Source of the DNA: Streptococcaceae bacterium
GTDB lineage: Bacteria > Bacillota > Bacilli > Lactobacillales > Streptococcaceae
DNA length: 9,099 nucleotides
Assembly (NCBI GenBank): GCA_031285105.1
Contig: JAITWV010000045.1
Span: 1-9,099 of the forward strand
Direction of reading: 5' to 3'
The position numbers and the translations under genes are program-made. This document shows positions 1 through 5,586 of this stretch, piece by piece (the stretch's first letter is position 1; each line of letters opens with the position of its first letter). The notes beneath the pieces were generated by a model. That model made no database searches, was not told where the DNA came from, and was given only the letters and a program-made list of their open reading frames with translations.

Positions 1-186
1 CAAACTGAAAAAAATTAAAATCAAGTCACTTTTAATATTTTTTAAAGATTTTTCCGATCTCATTATGTCTCTTGTTTTAAATAAGACAACTATCTGCAAA
101 ATTAAGCTTATTGCAATAAGAGAGATAAATAAATTAACCATTCTTCCATTTGCCAACTCATAAAACTTCAACAAAAAATCATACAT
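1..186 (-). CDS. small membrane protein, N-terminal part (runs off window)
   Basis: An open frame starts with ATG at 186 and is still open at base 1 (62 codons visible). The start is supported by GGAGG at 197-193, six bases upstream of the ATG. The visible protein begins MYDFLLKFYELANG and has one clear membrane segment (about residues 17-35, NLFISLIAISLILQIVVLF), followed by a basic stretch (KTRDIMRSEKSLKNIK) and the start of a second hydrophobic segment (LILIFFSL). It lies about 100 bases downstream of the sigma-like gene on the same strand, so co-expression is likely; a weak TTGTAG/TATAAG pair in the gap could also drive it alone. I do not recognise the family. Its place after a sigma-like gene recalls the small holin-like UviB of Clostridium plasmids, but that is inferred from layout only. 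Confidence 0.6.
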   Translation of the reverse strand, partial: MYDFLLKFYELANGRMVNLFISLIAISLILQIVVLFKTRDIMRSEKSLKNIKSDLILIFFSL

Positions 187-291
187 GCTTTCCCTCCATC
201 TCTTTGAACACTAAATTGAGAGAGTGGCCTTATAATTAGTCCTCTACTTACTACAATGTATTAATTGCGGTTTTTTTAAAATTAGTAAAAG

Positions 292-1080
292 TCAATTATA
301 GTATTTATCTTCTTCGATTAATAAACCTGATGGCAATAAAATTTTCCGTATATATTTATTTTCTAAAGACAAGCTATTTTGAGTAGTATAAGAATTTTTA
401 TTTGATTTGTATTGTTCTTCACTAAAATCATATCCTTGCTTATTTCGTTCTTTCCTAATTCTTTCTCTAATACGAGGAAGGTAACCATTGCGATCAGAAA
501 AATCACCTTGAAGATATTTAAATATAAACTCCATTTGTTTTTTTGAAAGGATTTTATCAGCATTTTGGTTAAACCACTGATTCAAATCACTAGAAAAATT
601 GTGTTGATCATTTTTTATTAGCTGATTTTTTTGTGTTATCAGCTCAATTAAATGAGCTTCTTCTTCATTATTTTGTTGAGGTTGGTTTAAGCTAACAATA
701 ATAGGTTTGATTATTACGGTATTTTTTGAAGAGCTTTTAAAAGTACGTTTGATATTTGGATCAATATATTTCAAACTATTATGTATGGATACATTCACTA
801 TTTTCCATAGCTTATTATTCTGATCTTTATCTCCCTCAACAATAGACTCCCATCCTTTATTTGTTCCTATTATTCTGAAGCGGTAAATAGCTTTAATTGC
901 ACTTTCAATCGCAATTCCCATCACATCTGAATGGGTTAATCCTAAATGTTTATTCAATTGATAAGCCTTATCTACCATTTTCTGGGTGGCTCCTCTAAAT
1001 ACAATTCGTCCATCACCTTCCTTTGTTAAAAGATTATTCTCAATCCAGATGCCCTTTAAATCTTGAATGCTTAAAGTCAT
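292..1080 (-). CDS. divergent sigma-70-like regulator (putative)
   Basis: A 262-aa protein starting at ATG 1080 behind AAGGGGA (1091-1085). No textbook domain stands out, but three parts fall in sigma-factor order. Residues about 50-108 (HSDVMGIAIESAIKAIYRF then LWKIVNVSIHNSLKYI) resemble region 2. Residues 127-149 (IIVSLNQPQQNNEEE then AHLIELI) resemble the SLD-P-acidic-LID linker seen before region 4. Residues 179-192 (SKKQMEFIFKYLQG) followed by a basic helix (PRIRERIRKERNKQG) resemble a region 4 HTH. The C-terminal 50 residues are polar and match nothing I know. If correct it would redirect RNA polymerase to a few dedicated promoters. It is probably transcribed with the small gene at 1150-1377 from the promoter facing the S24 repressor. 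An alternative is a non-sigma HTH regulator of a mobile element. Confidence 0.5.
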   Translation of the reverse strand: MTLSIQDLKGIWIENNLLTKEGDGRIVFRGATQKMVDKAYQLNKHLGLTHSDVMGIAIESAIKAIYRFRIIGTNKGWESIVEGDKDQNNKLWKIVNVSIHNSLKYIDPNIKRTFKSSSKNTVIIKPIIVSLNQPQQNNEEEAHLIELITQKNQLIKNDQHNFSSDLNQWFNQNADKILSKKQMEFIFKYLQGDFSDRNGYLPRIRERIRKERNKQGYDFSEEQYKSNKNSYTTQNSLSLENKYIRKILLPSGLLIEEDKYYN

Positions 1081-1149
1081 AAAGTCCCCTTCTTTTCGTG
1101 GCAGTTTTCGTTTCTTAAAAGAAACTTGACTACCAAAAATTAGACTGTG

Positions 1150-1377
1150 CTAATTTTCACAGCCGTCGAAAAAAATTTCCAACATTTCATGTTCTGTTAC
1201 AAGCAGAATAATTTCTAAAAATTTAAGTTCATTTATGCTGAATTCTGCTTTTCCTATACACTTATTCTCCCATTCAGCTTGTACCCAATCAATACCATAA
1301 CATTCTATAAGCATTTTAAACTTAGCAATATCTTCAAATCTTTCCAAAATTTTTTCTACTAATTTTTGAACGTTCAC
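1150..1377 (-). CDS. small acidic hypothetical protein, first gene of the minus-strand cluster
   Basis: A 75-aa frame from GTG 1377 to TAG 1150, acidic and mostly helical by eye, with no motif I recognise. The start is ambiguous. The best ribosome binding site, AAGGGG (1392-1387), is four bases from an ATG at 1382-1380 but nine bases from the GTG. The ATG frame ends after 15 codons (MSERSKISRKNFGKI). Removing one base near 1373 would join the ATG to the long frame and give MSERQKLVEKILERF, a more natural N-terminus, so either the GTG is used or the gene carries a recent one-base insertion. It is 69 bases upstream of the sigma-like gene on the same strand. A role as a modulator of its neighbours is possible but only positional. 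Confidence 0.5.
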   Translation of the reverse strand: MNVQKLVEKILERFEDIAKFKMLIECYGIDWVQAEWENKCIGKAEFSINELKFLEIILLVTEHEMLEIFFDGCEN

Positions 1378-1453
1378 TCATTTTTTCCCCTTCGCTTGAA
1401 ATTTTTAAGTTAAATTAAACAAATGTAAGCGCATCAATTTTTGACGTAATTAA

Positions 1454-1482
1454 ATTTTATATCTTTGTCATGTATTTGTCAA
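1454..1482 (-). promoter_or_regulatory. promoter of the minus-strand cluster, with candidate operator repeats
   Basis: On the minus strand TTGACA (1482-1477) is followed after 17 bases by TAAAAT (1459-1454), a good sigma-A promoter about 77 bases upstream of the GTG at 1377. Two copies of TGACAAA (1481-1475 and 1470-1464) lie 11 bp apart, one overlapping the -35; CGACAAA at 1517-1511 may be a third. These are candidate operators for the divergent S24 repressor. Confidence 0.55.
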
Positions 1483-1528
1483 GAGTTTTGTTTCTTTTTG
1501 AGAAACTTTTTTTGTCGATTTCTTTTAG

Positions 1529-1557
1529 TTGCTGTAAGGAAACTTTCGCGTTATAAT
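1529..1557 (+). promoter_or_regulatory. promoter of the XRE/S24 repressor gene
   Basis: TTGCTG (1529-1534) and TATAAT (1552-1557) are separated by 17 bases, placing the transcript start near 1564, about 36 bases before the ATG at 1600. GTTTCT-N5-AGAAAC (1490-1506) is an inverted repeat just upstream, and GAAACTTT recurs at 1502 and 1540; either could be a repressor site. Confidence 0.6.
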
Positions 1558-1599
1558 AAATACATCTAAAATTTAGCAATGAAAGGCTCGTGAATCTCA

Positions 1600-2382
1600 A
1601 TGAATGTAATAAAACAAAGGCGCTTGGAACTAGGCCTAACCTTGGAACAAGTAGGTGAAGTCGTTGGTGTCCGTAAATCAACGGTTCAAAAATGGGAAAG
1701 TGGTATGATTGAAAATATGAAACGTGATAAAATTGCACTACTTTCAAAGGCTTTAGAAATTAGTCCTTTAATTATCATGCAAGAAGCGTTTTTACCGGAA
1801 TTAGATTACAATCAGTTTGAATCTATTCAAAAGATGATGTTACAGATGGATAAATCAATCCAAAGAGAAGTATATCGATATGTTGAGAAAAAACTACATG
1901 AACAAAATCAGAAATTAAAAAAGTCTGAATTTAATAATGATTATTTTACTTCTCAGGAACAAGTAGCTATTTCTTATCACATCTTAAATATCCCAAGCAA
2001 GATTGTGGTAAATATTGATGGAACTCTTTTAGCTGGCGAGTTATGTATGAATCAAGAAAAAAAACATATCCAAACTGCAATGGTTGAATATGTTCCGCCA
2101 ATATTTGATTTTGCATTCGAAGTACGAGGAAACAGTATGTTTCCTACTTTTCATGATAACGAAATAGTTTTTGTAAAGAAAACTTCTGATATTTATAATG
2201 GAATGATAGCAGCTATTGAGATTAACGGTAAAACTTTTTTGAAAAAGTTATATATTAAAGCAAATAAAATACGCCTTGTTTCGTTTAACCCTCAAATAGA
2301 TGAAATTGGAAACAGAAAGTTTCCAGATTTTTTTATCGAGGAATCTGATAATTTTCGTGTAATCGGAAAAGTATTAACTTAA
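1600..2382 (+). CDS. XRE-family HTH / peptidase S24 (LexA/CI-like) repressor
   Basis: A 260-aa phage-type repressor. Residues 1-60 are an XRE helix-turn-helix (IKQRRLELGLTLEQVGEVVG, then VRKSTVQKWESG). Residues 61-125 are a helical linker, and the C-terminal half is a LexA/CI-type S24 autoprotease. A probable self-cleavage bond is Ala145-Gly146 (LLAGE), the nucleophile is Ser179 in RGNSMFPT, and the general base is Lys215 in GKTFLKKLY; all key residues appear intact. Such proteins bind operators as dimers and cut themselves when RecA is activated by DNA damage, relieving repression. The ATG at 1600 starts the HTH at the usual point; the ribosome binding site is weak (AAAGG 13 bases upstream), suggesting low-level synthesis. 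It is divergent from the sigma-like cluster across a 222-base gap, so that cluster and its own gene are the likely targets. Confidence 0.92.
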   Translation: MNVIKQRRLELGLTLEQVGEVVGVRKSTVQKWESGMIENMKRDKIALLSKALEISPLIIMQEAFLPELDYNQFESIQKMMLQMDKSIQREVYRYVEKKLHEQNQKLKKSEFNNDYFTSQEQVAISYHILNIPSKIVVNIDGTLLAGELCMNQEKKHIQTAMVEYVPPIFDFAFEVRGNSMFPTFHDNEIVFVKKTSDIYNGMIAAIEINGKTFLKKLYIKANKIRLVSFNPQIDEIGNRKFPDFFIEESDNFRVIGKVLT

Positions 2383-2505
2383 TCATCCGAAGTCCTTTTT
2401 AAAGTGATGTGAAAAGAGATTTGGTTCCTAAAATCATTATCTCATTATTGAATTACGTTAGTTATTATTGTTTAAATTTTTCCGATAGTATCATTTTAGA
2501 AAATT

Positions 2506-2543
2506 TTTTCACTCAAAGGCGGTTCCGATTCTTTGAGTGAAAA
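2506..2543. repeat. 13-bp perfect inverted repeat downstream of the repressor gene
   Basis: TTTTCACTCAAAG (2506-2518) and its exact complement (2531-2543) enclose a 12-base loop. On either strand the stem is followed by A rather than T, so it is not a standard intrinsic terminator for the repressor gene ending at 2382. Confidence 0.7.
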
Positions 2544-3156
2544 CTTGGTGGTGAAAGTTTCTTACAGACTTAGCAGTAGAAACTGTCCGCAAGAGACAAA
2601 GTTGTATAACATGAATATTTAATGTCCCTTACAAAACTAAGTGTACCATGAGCATAAGGGGTTTTAGCCGCCAAACGGCTAAAAAGACTGGTAGTACCAG
2701 CTTTGGAGAGACGTCTCAAAAGCGCCCAAAACTATACAAAAGAAAGCTGTTTTTAGGCCGCCTGATATACGAGTGATATACAAATGAACATTTTAAAAGG
2801 CCGGCAAAATATCTTGCCAACCTTTGATTTTGGAAAAAGCAAGTCGAGTGGTTTTGATTTTCGTATCACTTTATTGCGGCAAGTTGAAATCATTTTGGAG
2901 ATAGCGAAGGAATTTTTTGAATCCGGAATTCACTTAGGATGGTGATTTGTTTCTGGCATTTGGAATCGAAGTGACACCATCGCCCGCACAGAAATTTGAA
3001 TTAGACAGACGGCCGTCTGATGGAATTTTCAAAAAAATCTGAAATCAAAATGCGCGGGTTATCTTCCACACAAGCTCCCCGAAAAAGTTATCTTTAACAA
3101 ATTTGCGACTTATGTTCCAAGATTATTCCTTCTGCATTCCGAATCACAAACCAAAA

Positions 3157-3178
3157 AGGAACGAAAATTTTCGTTCCT
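3157..3178. repeat. 22-bp perfect palindrome (AGGAACGAAAA half-site)
   Basis: AGGAACGAAAA is followed directly by its reverse complement, with no spacer. The inner word ACGAAAATTTT recurs in both arms of the long hairpin at 4329-4398. Confidence 0.8.
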
Positions 3179-3348
3179 ACTGCATTCCACTTTCGACTTT
3201 TTCTTCACTCCCCTCATCCCGAAAATTTGAGATTTTAAAATCACGAAGAGAGTGTTGGCATCTCCAATCATTCCTAAAATCAAAAACTAGGCGGCCGAGA
3301 AAAAAGGGAAGAAAAAATAGAGAACAACGAGCATAAGGAAAATCTCAT

Positions 3349-3423
3349 GCGTGCTATTGCCGCTGACGCGGCCCATTGCCTTCTAGGCATTGAGATAGCG
3401 CGCTTTGTCGGCTGTGCCGACAA
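3349..3423. other. potential three-way-junction RNA fold plus adjacent hairpin
   Basis: An outer 9-bp stem (3349-3357 with 3395-3403, one G-U pair) encloses two hairpins: GCCGC-TGAC-GCGGC (3359-3372) and TGCC-TTCTA-GGCA (3377-3389). A further perfect hairpin TTGTCGGC-TGT-GCCGACAA follows at 3405-3423. This is more GC-rich than its surroundings. It could be part of a structured RNA or a DNA recognition element; no known RNA family is recognised. Confidence 0.35.
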
Positions 3424-3501
3424 GAGATTTACTGCATGCGCAGCATATTTTTTTCAGTCTTCATTGACGGCAAAATGCCGACAAATTACTGGGAAATTGC
3501 T

Positions 3502-3523
3502 GTCAAATTGCCGGCAATTTGAC
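3502..3523. repeat. 22-bp perfect palindrome (GTCAAATTGCC half-site)
   Basis: GTCAAATTGCC is followed immediately by its reverse complement GGCAATTTGAC. It lies about 120 bases upstream of the antisense-RNA promoter at 3640. There is no T-run, so a protein-binding or cruciform site is more likely than a terminator. Confidence 0.8.
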
Positions 3524-3639
3524 TCTAAAGTGAGTAGGATTGGAGAGCGAGATACAGAAAAAAGACTCATCCAAAATGAGACTTCGGAATATCAGGAGAG
3601 TAGTTTTCTGCTCTTCAATGAATGAATAAAGGGGAGATA

Positions 3640-3774
3640 TGCTATAATAAGAGTAAGCAAAAAAGAGCCAACGTCCCCCCATAGGCGGATGCTTCTGATT
3701 ATTTGCTACCTAAAAAAGCATAGCAAGATAAACAAAAACACCGCTAACCCTAGGAAAGTTGCACGGTGTTTTTT
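3640..3774 (+). ncRNA. putative antisense RNA (type I antitoxin) with its promoter
   Basis: An extended -10 (TGC then TATAAT at 3643-3648) predicts a transcript starting near 3655; there is no good -35. About 120 bases later a hairpin (AAAAACACCG 3734-3743 with CGGTGTTTTT 3764-3773) ending in a T-run makes a convincing intrinsic terminator. The RNA overlaps the last two fifths of the minus-strand toxin frame (3706-3849), so it is fully complementary to the 3' part of that mRNA. Its 5' end carries a small stem, CGTCC with GGATG (3672-3690). Convergent short RNAs overlapping at their 3' ends are the arrangement of the Fst (par) and TxpA/RatA type I systems. The -10, terminator and overlap are visible; the antitoxin role is inferred. 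Confidence 0.55.
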
Positions 3775-3849
3775 GGTATCTTCAGAGGATAAAATACTAA
3801 CGATCAAACCAGAAATGACTCCGGTTAAAACAGTTTTTAACGCATCCAT
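3706..3849 (-). CDS. small membrane peptide, putative type I toxin (Fst/TxpA-like)
   Basis: A 47-aa peptide from ATG 3849 to TAG 3706, preceded by a near-ideal AAAGGAGG (3864-3857) seven bases from the ATG. It starts MDALKTVLTGVISGLIVSIL, which resembles the N-terminal membrane helix of Fst-family toxins, then a charged hinge (SSEDTKKHR) and a second hydrophobic segment (FLGLAVFLFILLCFF). Known Fst toxins have one helix and a charged tail, so the second segment is unusual. Type I toxins of this kind insert in the membrane and damage the cell if the unstable antisense RNA is lost, giving plasmid addiction. Oddly, the convergent terminator stem (3734-3773) lies inside the coding frame, so termination there on the minus strand would leave an mRNA without a stop codon. 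An alternative is a small membrane protein with an unrelated opposing RNA. Confidence 0.6.
   Translation of the reverse strand: MDALKTVLTGVISGLIVSILSSEDTKKHRATFLGLAVFLFILLCFFR
3734..3773. terminator. bidirectional terminator hairpin between toxin and antisense RNA
   Basis: AAAAACACCG and CGGTGTTTTT form a 10-bp stem with an inner AAC/GTT extension. T-runs follow on both strands (TTTTTT at 3769-3774 on plus, TTTTTGTTT on minus). On the plus strand it ends the antisense RNA cleanly; on the minus strand it lies before the toxin stop codon. Confidence 0.75.
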
Positions 3850-3925
3850 CTGAAAACCTCCTTTCGATCTCCGTAATTCTCAACCGAAGATTTTCTGGAA
3901 ACACCGCCTCGTTGGCTCCGTAAAT

Positions 3926-3934
3926 ATTATAACA
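3926..3934 (-). promoter_or_regulatory. extended -10 promoter of the toxin mRNA
   Basis: Minus-strand TGTTATAAT (3934-3926) is a perfect -10 with the TGn extension; the -35 is weak. The start would be near 3919, giving a 70-base leader before the toxin ATG. The leader contains GAGCCAACG, identical to nine bases near the 5' end of the opposing antisense RNA (3665-3673). Confidence 0.55.
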
Positions 3935-4034
3935 TGAAATCGCGGATCTACCGGAAAGACTTTTCAAAAGGAACGATAAAGTCAGTGAACTCGGAATGGA
4001 TTTGCGAATTATTTTTGTTAATAAGAAGTGCAAA

Positions 4035-4096
4035 TGATAGCACTTTGACATCATTTTGATGACAATCTGATGATTTTTTGATGATAAAGTGATGAC
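4035..4096. repeat. 11-bp phased direct repeats, TGATGAY
   Basis: TGATGAC, TGATGAT, TGATGAT and TGATGAC start at 4057, 4068, 4079 and 4090, exactly 11 bp apart. Two weaker copies, TGATAGC and TGACATC, keep the phase at 4035 and 4046. An 11-bp period puts all copies on one face of the helix, as in operator or centromere arrays. Confidence 0.7.
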
Positions 4097-4299
4097 AAAG
4101 CGGCAAAATGAGTTAGAAATCGTGGAACAGATTTTAGAGTGGGTGTTTGGCACAGCCAAACGTCAAAATAGCGTCATTCCAATGCTTTAGCGTTGGTTGC
4201 TTCATCGGAAGATGGGGCAAAGTACAGCTATTTTGGAACAACCACTCCTTATGCTCTTTTCTGTTAATCAACTGTTGTCCTGTTGCTTTAGGGAAAAAT

Positions 4300-4527
4300 T
4301 GTTATAATTTTAGCAATGGCGGCTTCATTTCAAGGATGAAACAAAAATTTTCGTTTGCTGCTCCGGAAGGACACAACGAAAATTTTGTTCATCTTGAATG
4401 TCCGGATTGGAAAACTCAACGGATTTTTTTATGCAACAGACAGAGCCGGCTGTCTGAAATCTTGTTGAATGATATGGGCTAATCATTTTAGAAATTCCAT
4501 TCGACCCCCCTTATAGTATAGGGGGGT
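4300..4527 (+). ncRNA. possible structured small RNA
   Basis: TGTTATAAT (4300-4308) is an extended -10 with only a weak -35 (CTGTTG at 4280). The predicted transcript, starting near 4315, contains a long imperfect hairpin (arms 4329-4355 and 4375-4398), a 7-bp hairpin (4437-4456) and ACCCCCCT with AGGGGGGT (4504-4527). The last stem is strong but lacks an immediate T-run. This is inferred from promoter plus structure; no family is recognised. Confidence 0.3.
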
Positions 4528-4596
4528 AGTAGTGATATTTTGCCGCTAAAGCGAAATCATACGATATTTTTATGGCTATAAAATAACTGAAAATCG

Positions 4597-4625
4597 TTGA
4601 CCTGTATTCTGCATGGCGAAATAAT
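4597..4625 (+). promoter_or_regulatory. possible upstream promoter for the Rpn-family gene
   Basis: TTGACC (4597-4602) and AATAAT (4620-4625) are 17 bases apart. A hairpin, ATAACG-AAA-CGTTAT, lies in the leader at about 4661-4675. Confidence 0.35.
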
Positions 4626-4719
4626 ATTCTCACTATTTCTGACTTCTTTCTGAATGAAACGATAACGAAACGTTATTGGGTTTCAAATTCAAAAGACCTA
4701 TCATTTTAATCACGGCAGG

Positions 4720-4728
4720 TGTTATAAT
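4720..4728 (+). promoter_or_regulatory. extended -10 promoter directly upstream of the Rpn-family gene
   Basis: TGTTATAAT matches the extended -10 consensus, and the transcript would start about 25 bases before the ATG at 4760. The same nine bases form the -10 of the toxin and of the candidate small RNA. Confidence 0.5.
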
Positions 4729-4759
4729 AGAAATAAGGAAGAAGAAAAAGGAGAACGCC

Positions 4760-5572
4760 ATGGTTAAAAGAGTCAAGGATAGTACGTTTACTTATCTGTT
4801 CAAGCACGCGAAGTATGCGGTGGATTTATATAAGATGGTTTCAGGAAAAAGCTTGGATCCCGAAACGATCAGGATTGTTTTGCTTCAGGATGATGTTGAG
4901 AAACCGCGCCTATATAATGATGTGGCATTCCTAACAGAGGATAATAGATTGCTTGCATTATTCGAGCACCAATCGACTCAGAATCCGAATATGATCTATC
5001 GGATGCTTGAGTATTATGTTAAATTCATTGGGAAATATGTGAAGGAGATCGGCGCTGATAAATACGGGCCAAAGGAAATTCAATTTCCAAAGGCAGAATT
5101 TTATGTGCTGTATAATGGTAAAGGCATGATGCCGGAACTTCCAACATTGGATTTAGGCGCTGTTAAAGTTGAAGCAGCTCTTTATAATATCCACTTTGAT
5201 GGATTAGAAAACAAGGATCCGAACAACGCAGTCGTGGCCTACGCAAAATTCGTGGACTTGATTGAAAAAGGATTCGATAAAAATGCGGCATTAGATAAAA
5301 TGGTAAGCGAAGGTTACCTACTAGAATTTTTCGGACGGAAGGAGTTGCGTGACATGTTTGCGGATGTATTTTCTTATGACCAGGAATTAATTGATCAGGG
5401 GGTAAAAAAAGGTGTTGTGATAGGAATCGAACAAGGGATTGAGCGAGGAAAAATCGAGAGTGTTGTTGCAGTAATGGACTTATTGACGGATGAGCAGTTA
5501 GCAAATCGATTCGATATGTCGATTGAAAAGATTAGACAGATCCGCCAGAGCCATGAGGTTCCAGTGAACTAA
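4760..5572 (+). CDS. Rpn-family PD-(D/E)XK nuclease / putative transposase-like protein
   Basis: A 270-aa protein of the Rpn (recombination-promoting nuclease, PDDEXK_2) family. Its N-terminus, KDSTFTYLFKHAKYAVDLY, is typical. The catalytic core is visible as Asp54 in LYNDVAF and the E-x-Q signature Glu69-His-Gln71 in LLALFEHQST, followed by MIYRMLEYYVKF. The C-terminal part has the family's usual GIEQGIERGKIE repeat and a small HTH-like tail (DEQLANRFDMSIEKIRQI). The E. coli Rpn proteins are DNA endonucleases that promote RecA-independent recombination, and related genes are suggested to act in phage defence. I chose ATG 4760 because AAGGAG (4748-4753) stands six bases upstream; an in-frame extension to 4676 is unlikely because it would read through the promoter. 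It appears monocistronic, closed by the terminator at 5587-5634. Confidence 0.88.
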   Translation: MVKRVKDSTFTYLFKHAKYAVDLYKMVSGKSLDPETIRIVLLQDDVEKPRLYNDVAFLTEDNRLLALFEHQSTQNPNMIYRMLEYYVKFIGKYVKEIGADKYGPKEIQFPKAEFYVLYNGKGMMPELPTLDLGAVKVEAALYNIHFDGLENKDPNNAVVAYAKFVDLIEKGFDKNAALDKMVSEGYLLEFFGRKELRDMFADVFSYDQELIDQGVKKGVVIGIEQGIERGKIESVVAVMDLLTDEQLANRFDMSIEKIRQIRQSHEVPVN

Positions 5573-5586
5573 TAAACCTTTAAATC

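Larger units (their letters stand above)
2383..3642. other. gene-free, palindrome-rich stretch
   Basis: I find no credible gene here; the longer frames have no ribosome binding site and low-quality proteins. It holds many perfect inverted repeats. TTTTCACTCAAAG pairs with its complement (2506-2518/2531-2543). TTTTAGCCG-N5-CGGCTAAAA lies at 2662-2684, CTGGT-N3-ACCAG at 2688-2700, GAGACGTCTC at 2708-2717 and CAGACGGCCGTCTG at 3006-3019. Two 22-bp palindromes lie at 3157-3178 and 3502-3523. TGATATAC occurs twice at 11-bp spacing (2763, 2774). A branched fold covers 3349-3423 and CGGCA-AAA-TGCCG covers 3468-3480. No T-run follows most of them, so they are not ordinary terminators. Confidence 0.6.
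3935..4596. other. gene-free stretch with phased repeats and hairpins
   Basis: No credible gene. It contains an 11-bp phased TGATGA-type array (4035-4096), GTTTGGC-ACA-GCCAAAC (4145-4161), a GU-containing hairpin CCAATGC-TTTA-GCGTTGG just after it, an extended -10 promoter at 4300, a long imperfect hairpin (4329-4398), CAGACAG-N6-CTGTCTG (4437-4456) and a C6/G6 hairpin (4504-4527). Frames through this region lack ribosome binding sites and read through the repeats. Confidence 0.6.

Noticed and set aside
2506..2543. Intrinsic terminator for the XRE/S24 gene
   Set aside because: The stem is followed by A rather than T on both strands and begins over 120 bases after the stop codon.
3103..3625. 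Two plus-strand frames (77 and 92 codons) in the palindrome-rich island
   Set aside because: Neither has a ribosome binding site, their proteins have unnatural composition (basic, Cys/Arg-rich), and they read through perfect palindromes.
4035..4096. CRISPR-like repeat array
   Set aside because: The repeat unit is 7 bp with 4-base spacers and there are no cas genes; this is an iteron-type array.
4067..4100. CTGATGA resembling a hammerhead ribozyme core
   Set aside because: No stem II or GAAA partner follows; the word comes from the 11-bp repeat array.
3797..4482. Longer frames on both strands (120 codons minus, 111 codons plus)
   Set aside because: They overlap the toxin leader, the 11-bp array and hairpins, have no ribosome binding sites and show no recognisable protein features.
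4676..4759. Upstream extension of the Rpn-family gene by 28 codons
   Set aside because: It would begin at a TTG without a ribosome binding site and pass through the promoter; ATG 4760 has a strong site and fits the family start.
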